Shown here: one piece after another, positions 24,228-32,265 of the stretch
Position numbering within the stretch: the first letter of the stretch is position 1
Layout of the letters: the number at the start of each line of letters is the position of its first letter
Source: Dyadobacter fermentans DSM 18053
GTDB taxonomy: Bacteria > Bacteroidota > Bacteroidia > Cytophagales > Spirosomataceae
DNA: 64,000 nucleotides
Direction of reading: 5' to 3'
NCBI RefSeq assembly: GCF_000023125.1
Contig: NC_013037.1
Span: 5,930,501-5,994,500, forward strand
Translations under genes and position numbers: made by a program
The notes under the pieces: generated by a model
Database searches by the model: none
What the model was told of the DNA's origin: nothing
The model's input: the letters and a program-made list of their open reading frames with translations, nothing else

Positions 24228-26089
24228 AAATCCACATCCAGGCCTAATGCCTGCTTCAATTCCAGCAGATAAGGATTTTTTTCTGCCATATAGTTAAACT
24301 TTTCCGCAGGCGTGTATGGCAGCCTGTTCACTTCCTGGGGCGCTACACGAGGGTTAATGTCCAATTTCGGGGCATCCAGCCGTGATTTCAGAAAACCGAG
24401 CAAATCATACCGCATATTCATCACGGCATCTTGCTGATGGTCATTGTCGAGCGCGATCTCGATGGTGGTGCCGTTCAGCTGGAACTCCCGATTGAGTGTA
24501 ATTTGCTCGGTAGTCGAATTTCCGGCCTGCTGGCGTTTTTGGGAGAATTCATACCACAACCGCTGCAAATTCGGCAGTGTAAGTTCTTCCTTCTTCGTGC
24601 CGTTTGGTACCGCTGCATATTCGACCCTGGGCTGCGCGGCAGGTTCCTTGGCGGCTTGCTGCGTTGGTGGGGTGAGCGAAGGTGTGAGTGAAATGGTATT
24701 TTTCAGGCGCGACGATGCCGGCTGCTGAGGCGTTACCTGTTGCGGAGCCGTTTGTTGCGGCATTACCTGCTGCGGAGCGGTTTGCTGATGCATTGCCTGT
24801 TGCGGAGACGGATGCTGTGGCATTGCCGGCTGGGGCGCAGGCGCCTGCGCGTAGGCGCTTCCGTTGGAGGGCTGCCCGTTCACTACCGCGGAAGGTTGCG
24901 GTGCGGGTGCCGGTCCGTTGTTCAGGGATTGCTGTGGCTCAACTTTTTTTTTTGCCGTTTCATCAACGGCAGCAAGCGAATGTAGTTGAAGAACCTGGGG
25001 TAAATTGGCGAGTTTCATGAGGCAGAGCTCCACATGCAGCCGCTGATTTTTCGCCGATTTGTAGTTGATATCGCATTGCCCGGTAATGCTCAGCGCCGAT
25101 AGCAGGAAACTCATATCGGCCATCAGCGATTGTTCCAGGTATTTCCTTTCAGCGGACTCCGACACCTGTAACAAGGTCACCGTCGCCGGGTCTTTGCAAA
25201 CGAGCAGGTTCCGGAAATGTTCGAGCAGGCCTACGACAAACAAATGCCCGTCGAATCCCTTTCGGAGTATCTCATCGAACAGCACCAGTGACCGGGCGAT
25301 ACTGCCCGCGGTAAGGGCGTCGGTGATTTTGAAATAATAGTCGTAATCCAGAATGTGGAGGTTTTCCAGCACCGCCGCGTAGGTGAGATGATTGTTGGTA
25401 GAAAACGTCACATTCAGGTCAAACATCGAAAGTGCGTCGCGCAATCCGCCGTCCGCCTTTTGTCCGATCAGTTCCAGCGCTTCGTGCTCGGCATTGATGC
25501 CCTCTTTTTTGGCGATATCCAGCAGGTGATGAGCGATGTCCTTCGACTGAATCCTGTTAAAGTCGAAAATCTGGCATCGCGACAGGATGGTCGGCAGGAT
25601 CTTATGCTTTTCGGTCGTTGCGAGGATGAAAATGGCGTACGAAGGCGGCTCTTCCAATGTTTTCAGGAATGCATTGAAAGCGGCCTGCGAGAGCATGTGC
25701 ACCTCGTCGATGATGTAGATCTTGTACTTGCCGGTCTGGGGCGGGTAACGTACCTGGTCGATCAGGTTGCGGATATCCTCCACCGAGTTGTTGGAAGCCG
25801 CATCGAGCTCGTGGATATTAAAGGAAGCATTGTTCTGGAAGCTCACACAAGACTCGCATTCGCCGCAGGCCTCCACATCGTCGCCGAGGTTCTGGCAGTT
25901 GATGGTTTTGGCCAAAATCCGTGCGCAGGTCGTTTTTCCTACACCGCGGGGACCGCAGAAAAGGAAAGCTTGCGCAAGGTGATTGGTGCGAATGGCATTC
26001 TTTAATGTAGTAGTGATGTGTGATTGACCCACCACCGAATCAAAGGTGACGGGACGATACTTCCTGGCCGAAACAACGAAATGATCCAT
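24224..26089 (-). CDS. dnaX: DNA polymerase III gamma/tau subunit
   Basis: The 621-residue clamp-loader ATPase has Walker A GPRGVGKTT, a four-cysteine zinc module (CQNLGDDVEACGECESC), and IYIIDEVHMLSQAAFNAFLKTLEEPP as Walker B/DExx. The sensor and clamp-loader domains follow. A Gln/Pro/Ala-rich linker of about 100 residues with 10-residue repeats separates them from a C-terminal domain that probably binds the polymerase. I prefer the ATG at 26089 (MDHFVVSARKYRP), the conserved start, over one 33 bases upstream. Confidence 0.95.
   Translation of the reverse strand: MDHFVVSARKYRPVTFDSVVGQSHITTTLKNAIRTNHLAQAFLFCGPRGVGKTTCARILAKTINCQNLGDDVEACGECESCVSFQNNASFNIHELDAASNNSVEDIRNLIDQVRYPPQTGKYKIYIIDEVHMLSQAAFNAFLKTLEEPPSYAIFILATTEKHKILPTILSRCQIFDFNRIQSKDIAHHLLDIAKKEGINAEHEALELIGQKADGGLRDALSMFDLNVTFSTNNHLTYAAVLENLHILDYDYYFKITDALTAGSIARSLVLFDEILRKGFDGHLFVVGLLEHFRNLLVCKDPATVTLLQVSESAERKYLEQSLMADMSFLLSALSITGQCDINYKSAKNQRLHVELCLMKLANLPQVLQLHSLAAVDETAKKKVEPQQSLNNGPAPAPQPSAVVNGQPSNGSAYAQAPAPQPAMPQHPSPQQAMHQQTAPQQVMPQQTAPQQVTPQQPASSRLKNTISLTPSLTPPTQQAAKEPAAQPRVEYAAVPNGTKKEELTLPNLQRLWYEFSQKRQQAGNSTTEQITLNREFQLNGTTIEIALDNDHQQDAVMNMRYDLLGFLKSRLDAPKLDINPRVAPQEVNRLPYTPAEKFNYMAEKNPYLLELKQALGLDVDF
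24731..24820 (-). repeat. dnaX: Three 30-base tandem repeats inside dnaX
   Basis: Three imperfect 30-base units (24731, 24761, 24791), with a degenerate fourth, encode a 10-residue Gln/Pro-rich repeat of the type QQTAPQQVMP. They lie in the flexible linker of tau and could change in number without breaking the frame. Confidence 0.75.
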
Positions 26090-26127
26090 GGTGCAAGATA
26101 CTTCCGTGCACTGGATTTTCAAAGCCG

Positions 26128-26988
26128 CTACTTCGTCACGAGCGGGTACACGCGCACGTAATCGACTTTCATTTTTTGCGGGAAAATGCTGTCGTCCACG
26201 CCCTTTTGCCCACCCCAGTTACCACCGACGGCGATATTTAAAATTAAATGAAACGGCTTGTCGAACGGCCATTCCGCCCATTGGTAGGAAGCTTCTTTTT
26301 TGAAGGTAAAATAGGCATTGCCGTCGACGAGAATGGTGATCGCTTCGGGCGTCCACTCGCAGGTGTACACATGGAAATCTTCCGAAAGTCCCTTCACGAC
26401 GATATTGTTGCCTTTGTTGGACTTGATCGCATGATTAAAGGCCTTGGTGTGGATATTGCCATGCAGCCGGTCCTGGTCGAACCCGACGTGCTCCATAATG
26501 TCGATCTCGCCATTATCCGGCCAGCCTTTGTTGCCATATTCATTTCCGCTCGCCAGCATCCAGATCGCCGGCCAGGTACCCCGGCCCTTCGGCAACTTCG
26601 CGCGGATCTCGAATTTCCCATAGGTAAAATCTCCTTTACCTTTCGATACCAATCTAGCCGAGTTGTACTGCTGCTTGCCCGACGGCTCCTTAATAGCCGT
26701 AATCACCAGATTGCCATTCTCCACTTTGGCATTCTCGATGTTGCTGGTATAGTTTTCCAGCTCATTATTCCCCCAGCCATGGTCACCGAGGTCGTAGCTC
26801 CACTTGGCGGCATCGGGTTTGCCGGAGTAGTCGAATTCGTCCTGCCAGGATGGAGTGGGAGCGAAGGTGTATTGTGATGTGGCTGGTTTGGGCTTTTCTG
26901 CCAGTTGTGCACAGCTTACCGCGGCACTAAGGATAACCAATCCGCATATAACCAAGCCCGGAATGAGCGAAGGACTATTATCTCTCAT
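26128..26988 (-). CDS. Glycoside hydrolase family 16 lipoprotein (beta-glucanase-like)
   Basis: The 286-residue secreted enzyme carries the GH16 catalytic motif GEIDIMEHVG (about residues 160-170), with the nucleophile and acid/base glutamates and the central Asp present. Upstream GTWPAIWML and downstream FHVYTCEWTPEAI are also typical of laminarinase-like members, which cut beta-1,3 or mixed-linked glucans. The start at 26988 gives a signal with a lipobox-like LSAAVSC. It overlaps the end of a 50-codon gene by 11 bases. Confidence 0.9.
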   Translation of the reverse strand: MRDNSPSLIPGLVICGLVILSAAVSCAQLAEKPKPATSQYTFAPTPSWQDEFDYSGKPDAAKWSYDLGDHGWGNNELENYTSNIENAKVENGNLVITAIKEPSGKQQYNSARLVSKGKGDFTYGKFEIRAKLPKGRGTWPAIWMLASGNEYGNKGWPDNGEIDIMEHVGFDQDRLHGNIHTKAFNHAIKSNKGNNIVVKGLSEDFHVYTCEWTPEAITILVDGNAYFTFKKEASYQWAEWPFDKPFHLILNIAVGGNWGGQKGVDDSIFPQKMKVDYVRVYPLVTK

Positions 26989-27130
26989 TGTGTTGATTCG
27001 ATATGGTTTTCCTTTTGAAAACGGACACATCCATTCTTTTCAGTGCAGCATTAGCCTCATCCAGCTTCTTTTGCACAAGCTTATCTTCGCTGGCACTGGC
27101 CTTGTCAAGTACTTTTGGCGTTCCCTTCAT
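26978..27130 (-). CDS. Small charged protein overlapping the DUF6934-like gene
   Basis: This 50-codon frame starts with an ATG at 27130 that overlaps the stop of the upstream gene (ATGA). It encodes a hydrophilic helical protein: MKGTPKVLDKASASEDKLVQ..., with DEANAALKRMD near the middle and a basic end (VFKRKT). The four-base overlap implies translational coupling. I recognise no family. The two-gene layout resembles toxin-antitoxin pairs, but nothing in the sequence proves that. Confidence 0.6.
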   Translation of the reverse strand: MKGTPKVLDKASASEDKLVQKKLDEANAALKRMDVSVFKRKTISNQHNER

Positions 27131-27567
27131 AGCTTTTGTTCGATTACGTAAAAATCAAAATGGCTGTTTGGCGTAAATGGGCACAACACATCGTTTTTTA
27201 GCCCATATATTACAAAACGTTCGGATAGTTGGTTAAATTCTCTTGCAATAACTATGCTGTATAGGCGATGGCGTCGGGCATCACTGCCTCTGAACAACAA
27301 AAATGCGCCAGGTTTCTGAGTGTAGAAATCCATTACAATCCGAAACACCGTTGCCAAGACCGTTCTCAGATCTTTATTCCTCGATTCGGAGATATCAGAC
27401 AATGTTCCGTCAGCAAGGATGTCAAAAAGAGCCAGGTTGTAGACGTTGGAGATGCTGGTTTGGGTGATCCTGACGACTTTCCGGACGATTTTATTGTCAA
27501 TGACACTTGTAAACTCGTAGCGGAAACGGGCATTGTTTGATGTGTACGGATATGACTTTTCCTGCAT
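27127..27567 (-). CDS. DUF6934-like protein of unknown function
   Basis: The 146-residue soluble protein resembles the DUF6934 family, which I recall as frequent and multi-copy in Cytophagales. It has an early FRYEFTSVIDNKIVRKVVRI, then VYNLALFDI, then TVFRIVMDFYTQKPGAFLLFRGSDARRHRLY and IYGLKN near the end. No catalytic motif is evident. It is translationally coupled to a 50-codon gene downstream. The family assignment is from memory of its pattern and needs a profile search. Confidence 0.6.
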   Translation of the reverse strand: MQEKSYPYTSNNARFRYEFTSVIDNKIVRKVVRITQTSISNVYNLALFDILADGTLSDISESRNKDLRTVLATVFRIVMDFYTQKPGAFLLFRGSDARRHRLYSIVIAREFNQLSERFVIYGLKNDVLCPFTPNSHFDFYVIEQKL

Positions 27568-27685
27568 ACGTATCGGGTACTTATAGTGTGTATGAAATTT
27601 CTATCAAACATATAAAATTTCCCTAAATCCCAAATTATAAATTCCTAAACCCCAGCATTTAGTGAAATCCTGTGGTTTTCATGCT

Positions 27686-27693
27686 TAATTTTG
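27686..27693 (+). promoter_or_regulatory. Candidate -7 box (TAATTTTG) upstream of the GSCFA gene
   Basis: TAATTTTG matches TAnnTTTG and lies 24 bases before the ATG at 27718, so the leader would be very short. No TTG is found at the usual distance upstream. Confidence 0.35.
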
Positions 27694-27717
27694 TGGCCCG
27701 ATTGTCGTTTTTATGTA

Positions 27718-28719
27718 ATGAAGGATATTAAGTTGAGTACGGAAGTTGCCCTGGATGCGCCCGAGTGGAAGGTTGATCATCAGACGAAAATACTGACCAT
27801 CGGCTCGTGCTTCGCCGAGGTGCTGGGCGGGCAACTGGCTGATTTCAAGTTTGATGTGCTGAATAATTCGTTGGGTACGGTGTTTAACCCGCTTACGATC
27901 TGCAAAATTCTCGACAGCGCGGTGGAGGAGAAAAGGCCCAATCCCGCATTGTTCCTGCAAAATCCGGATCACATTTGGATGCACCACGATTTCCATTCGT
28001 CGCAATGGGCCCATGGACAGGGCGCGCTCGATGCGCACCTTTCGGATAAGCTCGATGAGATCCGCGAGTTTCTGGGTGAGGCCGATTTGCTGGTAGTTAC
28101 ATTGGGAACGGCCTACGCCTACCGCCATCGCAAGACGAACCTGATCGTCGGGAATTGCCACAAGGTGCCGGGCGACCGGTTTATCAAAGAGCTCCTGCAC
28201 CCCGATCAGATCACGATCGCATTCGAGCAGCTCATTCAAAAACTGATTCCTTTTAACCGGAAACTGCGCATTTTGCTCACGGTAAGCCCCGTGCGCCACA
28301 CGCGCGACACGCTTCCGCTGAATCAGGTGAGTAAGTCGACATTACGGCTCGTGACGCACCGGCTTTCGGAAAAATATAAGCATGTAGAATACTTCCCGTC
28401 GTACGAGATCATGATCGACGAGCTGCGCGACTATCGCTTTTATAAGGAAGATATGATCCACCCCAGCAGCATTGCCGAGGACTATGTTTTCAATGCATTT
28501 GCGCAAAACTACATCGATGCCGGCTCATTGAAATTCATGAGCGAATGGTCGTCTATCCGCAATACGCTCGCGCACCGGCCGCAGCACGGGCTCACGCAGG
28601 GGCATTTGAAAATGCTCAAATCGCTTTGGAGCAAGCTGAATGCGTTTTCCCGAAACCTGGACGTTTCGGCGGAAATGGAGGAAGTGGAGCGGCGCATCGG
28701 AGAATTTCCGGGAATGTGA
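27718..28719 (+). CDS. GSCFA-domain protein
   Basis: The 333-residue protein carries the family-naming motif TIGSCFAEVLGGQL near residue 24 and the later HPSSIAEDYVF block. The GSCFA fold is related to SGNH/GDSL esterases: Ser of GSCFA and the DMIHPS histidine would be the catalytic pair. The substrate is unknown. I prefer the ATG at 27718 (MKDIKLSTEV) over one 27 bases earlier that lies against the -7 box. Confidence 0.88.
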   Translation: MKDIKLSTEVALDAPEWKVDHQTKILTIGSCFAEVLGGQLADFKFDVLNNSLGTVFNPLTICKILDSAVEEKRPNPALFLQNPDHIWMHHDFHSSQWAHGQGALDAHLSDKLDEIREFLGEADLLVVTLGTAYAYRHRKTNLIVGNCHKVPGDRFIKELLHPDQITIAFEQLIQKLIPFNRKLRILLTVSPVRHTRDTLPLNQVSKSTLRLVTHRLSEKYKHVEYFPSYEIMIDELRDYRFYKEDMIHPSSIAEDYVFNAFAQNYIDAGSLKFMSEWSSIRNTLAHRPQHGLTQGHLKMLKSLWSKLNAFSRNLDVSAEMEEVERRIGEFPGM

Positions 28720-28778
28720 CAAACTCATTGGCCGCATTTCGTGTTGCATAGTATTGAGTCAAAGTACTAACCATCATA

Positions 28779-29885
28779 ATGGGAGAATTTACAATTAATA
28801 AGGAAAAAGTATTGCAGGCATTGAGTACTGTGGAAGAGCCCGATCTAAAAAAAGATCTGGTGACGCTCGGTATGATCCAGGATATAGAAATCGGTGTAAA
28901 CCAGGTACGGTTTACCGTAGTACTTACAACCCCCGCATGCCCCCTCAAAGAACTGATCAAAAAGAATTGTGAGAATGCGATCCACGAGCATCTGAGCCCG
29001 GATGTGGAGGTGATCATCAAGCTCACAGCCAATGTTACCACCACCCGCCACACCGGCCCGCTGATCCCCGGCGTGAAAAACGTGATCGCGATCTCGTCCG
29101 GCAAAGGTGGGGTAGGGAAGTCGACCGTGACAGCCAACCTTGCGATGGCATTGCACCGCTCGGGTGCAAAAGTGGGCATCATCGATGCAGATATTTCAGG
29201 TCCGTCGATCCCGGTGATGTTTGGTGCGGAGAATATGCAGCCGACCATTACACCGAAAGACGGTAAAAACTATATTAATCCGATCCGCCAGTACGGCGTC
29301 AAAATGATGTCGATCGGCTTTCTCACGCCGCCGGATAGCGCCGTAGTGTGGCGCGGCCCGATGGCGAGCCAGGCGTTGCGCCAGTTTTTCGGTGATACCG
29401 ATTGGGGTGAGCTGGATTACCTGCTTATCGACCTGCCTCCCGGCACCAGCGACATTCACCTGACATTGGTCCAAACCGTGCCCGTAACCGGTGCCGTAGT
29501 GGTTACCACGCCTCAGAAAGTGGCACTCGCCGATGCAGTGAAAGGTTTGTCGATGTTTAAACAGCCGCAAATCAATGTGCCCGTGCTGGGTGTGATTGAA
29601 AACATGGCCTGGTTTACGCCGGAAGAGTTGCCGGATCACAAATACCACATTTTTGGTAAAGGAGGCGGACAGTCGCTGGCCGACAAATTTGAGGTGCCTT
29701 TGATCGGTCAGATTCCTCTGGTACAAGGCATTCGCGAGGCGGGCGACGATGGCCGCCCGGCTGTAATGGACACCAATCCGATCGTGAACGAGGCGTTTAT
29801 GAATGCGGCCGAGGCATTGGCACAGCAGGTGGCGATCCGCAATGCGTCGCGCGAAAGAACGAAAGCGGTGGAGATCGTGGTTTAG
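28779..29885 (+). CDS. apbC: Mrp/NBP35-family iron-sulfur carrier ATPase
   Basis: The 368-residue protein has an N-terminal MIP18/DUF59 domain (KVLQALSTVEEPDLKKDLVTLGMIQD, with Cys in TPACPLKEL) and a deviant P-loop SSGKGGVGKST near residue 109, followed by PPGTSDIHLTL. It should help build or transfer Fe-S clusters. The C-terminal CxxC that bridges clusters in E. coli ApbC is replaced by NMAWFTPEELP, as I recall for other Bacteroidota. An NfuA-like gene follows 68 bases later, a fitting partner. Confidence 0.92.
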   Translation: MGEFTINKEKVLQALSTVEEPDLKKDLVTLGMIQDIEIGVNQVRFTVVLTTPACPLKELIKKNCENAIHEHLSPDVEVIIKLTANVTTTRHTGPLIPGVKNVIAISSGKGGVGKSTVTANLAMALHRSGAKVGIIDADISGPSIPVMFGAENMQPTITPKDGKNYINPIRQYGVKMMSIGFLTPPDSAVVWRGPMASQALRQFFGDTDWGELDYLLIDLPPGTSDIHLTLVQTVPVTGAVVVTTPQKVALADAVKGLSMFKQPQINVPVLGVIENMAWFTPEELPDHKYHIFGKGGGQSLADKFEVPLIGQIPLVQGIREAGDDGRPAVMDTNPIVNEAFMNAAEALAQQVAIRNASRERTKAVEIVV

Positions 29886-29953
29886 CAGTTAGTAACTGAA
29901 TGATTTGATTTTTTGGATATAATCTTGCATCTTAGCAGACAGACTTTTTAACA

Positions 29954-30211
29954 ATGGATTCAAAAGAAAAAACCATAGAATTGATCGAGCAGGCGCTCGA
30001 AACGGTGCGTCCTTATCTGCATGCGGATGGCGGTGATGTGAAATTTGTGGAGCTGACGGACGACCTGATTGTGAAGCTTGAATTGCAAGGTTCCTGCCAA
30101 AGCTGCCCGATGAGCGCTATGACGTTCCGAGCAGGACTCGAAGAATCGATCCGCAAAGCCGTTCCTTACATTAATAAGGTAGTTTCCTCCAACGTGCCGG
30201 AGCTGGCATAA
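29954..30211 (+). CDS. NifU C-terminal domain protein (Nfu-type Fe-S scaffold)
   Basis: The 85-residue protein is a bare NifU-like domain: ALETVRPYLHADGGDVKFVEL and the cluster-binding CQSCPMSAMTFRAGLEESIRKAVP with its CxxC. It should hold or deliver a [4Fe-4S] cluster. It follows the Mrp gene and is ended by a hairpin terminator at 30241, suggesting a two-gene Fe-S unit. Confidence 0.93.
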   Translation: MDSKEKTIELIEQALETVRPYLHADGGDVKFVELTDDLIVKLELQGSCQSCPMSAMTFRAGLEESIRKAVPYINKVVSSNVPELA

Positions 30212-30240
30212 CAGCGGAAAATTGATATCAAATATTGGTC

Positions 30241-30273
30241 AAAAGCAGTTTCCTGAAAAGGAAGCTGCTTTTT
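30241..30273 (+). terminator. Rho-independent terminator after the Nfu gene
   Basis: AAAAGCAGTTTCC (30241-30253) pairs with GGAAGCTGCTTTT (30260-30272), with one G-U pair and a six-base loop, ending in T residues. Confidence 0.85.
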
Positions 30274-30373
30274 GCGTTTTAATCCGCGCGTTGGATAGCC
30301 GGAAATTGATTCATCCCGATTAGTCAGCTATATTGCGGGCATCATTGGAATGCATTAATCAGGAACAGCAAAC

Positions 30374-32074
30374 ATGCGTATCGGAATTTTTTTTGGAGGT
30401 CCTTCCCGCGAACGGGAAATATCATATGCAGGCGGAAAAACAGCATTTGAATACCTCGATAAGTCACTTTTTGAGCCGGTACCGGTTTTTGTGGACAGCT
30501 TTGGAAGGTTCATCCTGCTGCAAAACGAATTGATGTATTTGTCCGAAATCCGCGAGTTCTACCCCGCGCCGGGCATTCAAAAAGATGGCTTCAAAACCTA
30601 CGTCGAATCCTTTCCCGAGCTGGCCGCTGCTCCGGTACCTTCCGAAATCGGAAAGCAAATCAATCCCTCCGAGTTCAAACAATACTTCGACTTCGCATTC
30701 CTCGCCATGCACGGCCCCGACTGCGAAGACGGCGCGATCCAGGGCCTGCTCGAATGGTACAAAATCCCTTACAGTGGCCCGGGTTTGATGGGTTCCGCGG
30801 TTGGGATTGATAAAATATTGCAAAATGACATGATTGCCCTCGTGAACGGGCAGGAAAAAAAGAGCTGGACACTCAAATACAGCCAGTGGGTCCCCAGGGA
30901 TTACCCATTGCTCTTCCAGGTTTTGAAGAAGCACCTCGGTTTGCCATTGGTATTCAAAGCACCGCACCAGGGCTCGTCCATTGGTGTGGCCATTGTGAAG
31001 GATGATTCGCTCGAAGAATTTATCGCGGCTGTAAATCAATGCTTTTTCCAGATAGAACTGACCGCCGGAACGTGGAAAGAACTGGATGAAGCTGAAAAAC
31101 TGGCGTGGGGACAAAAAATCGCTAACCTCGACGAAGGTATCGGCTTCCCGGTGATCCTGGACGGCAAAACGATCTATCACCCCACCACGCTGATCAGCGA
31201 ACTGGAAATATACTTTTCGGAAGGGAATGAGCATGCATTACTGAGCAGTTCCAATGCGGAAGATCAGGTGTTGGTCGAGGAATTTGTAAGCGGGCAGGAG
31301 TTTTCCTGCGGCTGCATTCAGTTCGACGACGGTTCGCCGCTTGCATTGCCGCCGAGCGAGGTGATCAAAATGGTGGAGGTTTTTGATTTTAATACAAAAT
31401 ATAAACCCGGCGCCAGCCGCAAGCGCACTCCGGTGGGCACTACACTGGAAAAAAACCGCGAAATCCAGCAGATGATCGCGGCGACCTTCCGGCAACTGGG
31501 CATCGACGCCTGCGTGCGGATCGACGGCTTCCTGAAACCCGACGGCACCATCCTGCTCCACGACCCGAACACCATCCCGGGTATGTCGCCTACTTCCTTT
31601 ATATTCAAGCAAATGGCGGAAATAGGGTTGACTGTCACCCAGGCATTGACCTATCTCGTGCGGCAATCCCTGCGCGAGCGAATCCGCTCGGGCAAGCACA
31701 CTTGGGCGCTGCGTGCGTTACTCGCAAGGCTCGACGAGCGCATTAATGCTACCGTCGCCGCTGAAAAACCAGTGGAAAACATCGTCTTCGACGCAACGGA
31801 TGAAGCGTATGTGGAGGCACGCCGCCGGTATGGCCTCTTGAATGCAGAGGGAAAAGTGAAGCCGGTGCCCGTCCTCAAAGCCGCTGACGGTCAGTTTTAC
31901 CAGCTGCCTAATCCATTGATGTTCAAGGAGTATGTTTCTGATGTCGAGGAGTTGCTCCATGCGCAGCGCGATCCGTTGCTGGTCGAAACTTCGCAGAAAG
32001 CAGCCGCGCTGACCCGCTTTTACGCAGGGGATGTTTCCTACGAGGTAACCCGGATCGAAAGCCCCGCGCGCTGA
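30374..32074 (+). CDS. ddl: D-alanine--D-alanine ligase, enlarged form
   Basis: The 566-residue ATP-grasp ligase joins two D-Ala for peptidoglycan. The N-terminus (MRIGIFFGGPSREREISYAGG), FLAMHGPDCEDGAIQGLLE, FKAPHQGSSIGVAIV and the closing DPNTIPGMSPTSFIFKQ are conserved Ddl motifs. It is far longer than usual (about 310-370). An insert of roughly 75 residues separates the GSSIGV loop from the VLVEEFVSGQEF strand, and about 130 extra residues follow the ligase domain. A Shine-Dalgarno-like AGGAA precedes the ATG. The roles of the additions are unknown, and a related ATP-grasp ligase with another substrate is possible. Confidence 0.85.
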   Translation: MRIGIFFGGPSREREISYAGGKTAFEYLDKSLFEPVPVFVDSFGRFILLQNELMYLSEIREFYPAPGIQKDGFKTYVESFPELAAAPVPSEIGKQINPSEFKQYFDFAFLAMHGPDCEDGAIQGLLEWYKIPYSGPGLMGSAVGIDKILQNDMIALVNGQEKKSWTLKYSQWVPRDYPLLFQVLKKHLGLPLVFKAPHQGSSIGVAIVKDDSLEEFIAAVNQCFFQIELTAGTWKELDEAEKLAWGQKIANLDEGIGFPVILDGKTIYHPTTLISELEIYFSEGNEHALLSSSNAEDQVLVEEFVSGQEFSCGCIQFDDGSPLALPPSEVIKMVEVFDFNTKYKPGASRKRTPVGTTLEKNREIQQMIAATFRQLGIDACVRIDGFLKPDGTILLHDPNTIPGMSPTSFIFKQMAEIGLTVTQALTYLVRQSLRERIRSGKHTWALRALLARLDERINATVAAEKPVENIVFDATDEAYVEARRRYGLLNAEGKVKPVPVLKAADGQFYQLPNPLMFKEYVSDVEELLHAQRDPLLVETSQKAAALTRFYAGDVSYEVTRIESPAR

Positions 32075-32182
32075 CAGGAAGTGTTCGCAGGTGACTTGTT
32101 GTGGCTCATTATGAGTCGTTTATAAGTTTTTGCGGCATTGCCGGCAACCACCAACCCGATTGTTAATTTTTTTCAATTTTTG

Positions 32183-32214
32183 ACCGGTTTCTGGTGTTTT
32201 TGAAAACCGGTTTT
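32183..32214 (+). terminator. Hairpin between ddl and the glucosidase gene
   Basis: ACCGGTTT (32183-32190) pairs with AAACCGGT (32204-32211), followed by TTT. It lies about 110 bases after the ddl stop. It also argues against translation starting at an upstream ATG at 32194 inside the hairpin. Confidence 0.5.
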
Positions 32215-32265
32215 CTAAATTGGGTAATTATTGAAATTCATTCCTTTCGAAAAATTGACGGATTA

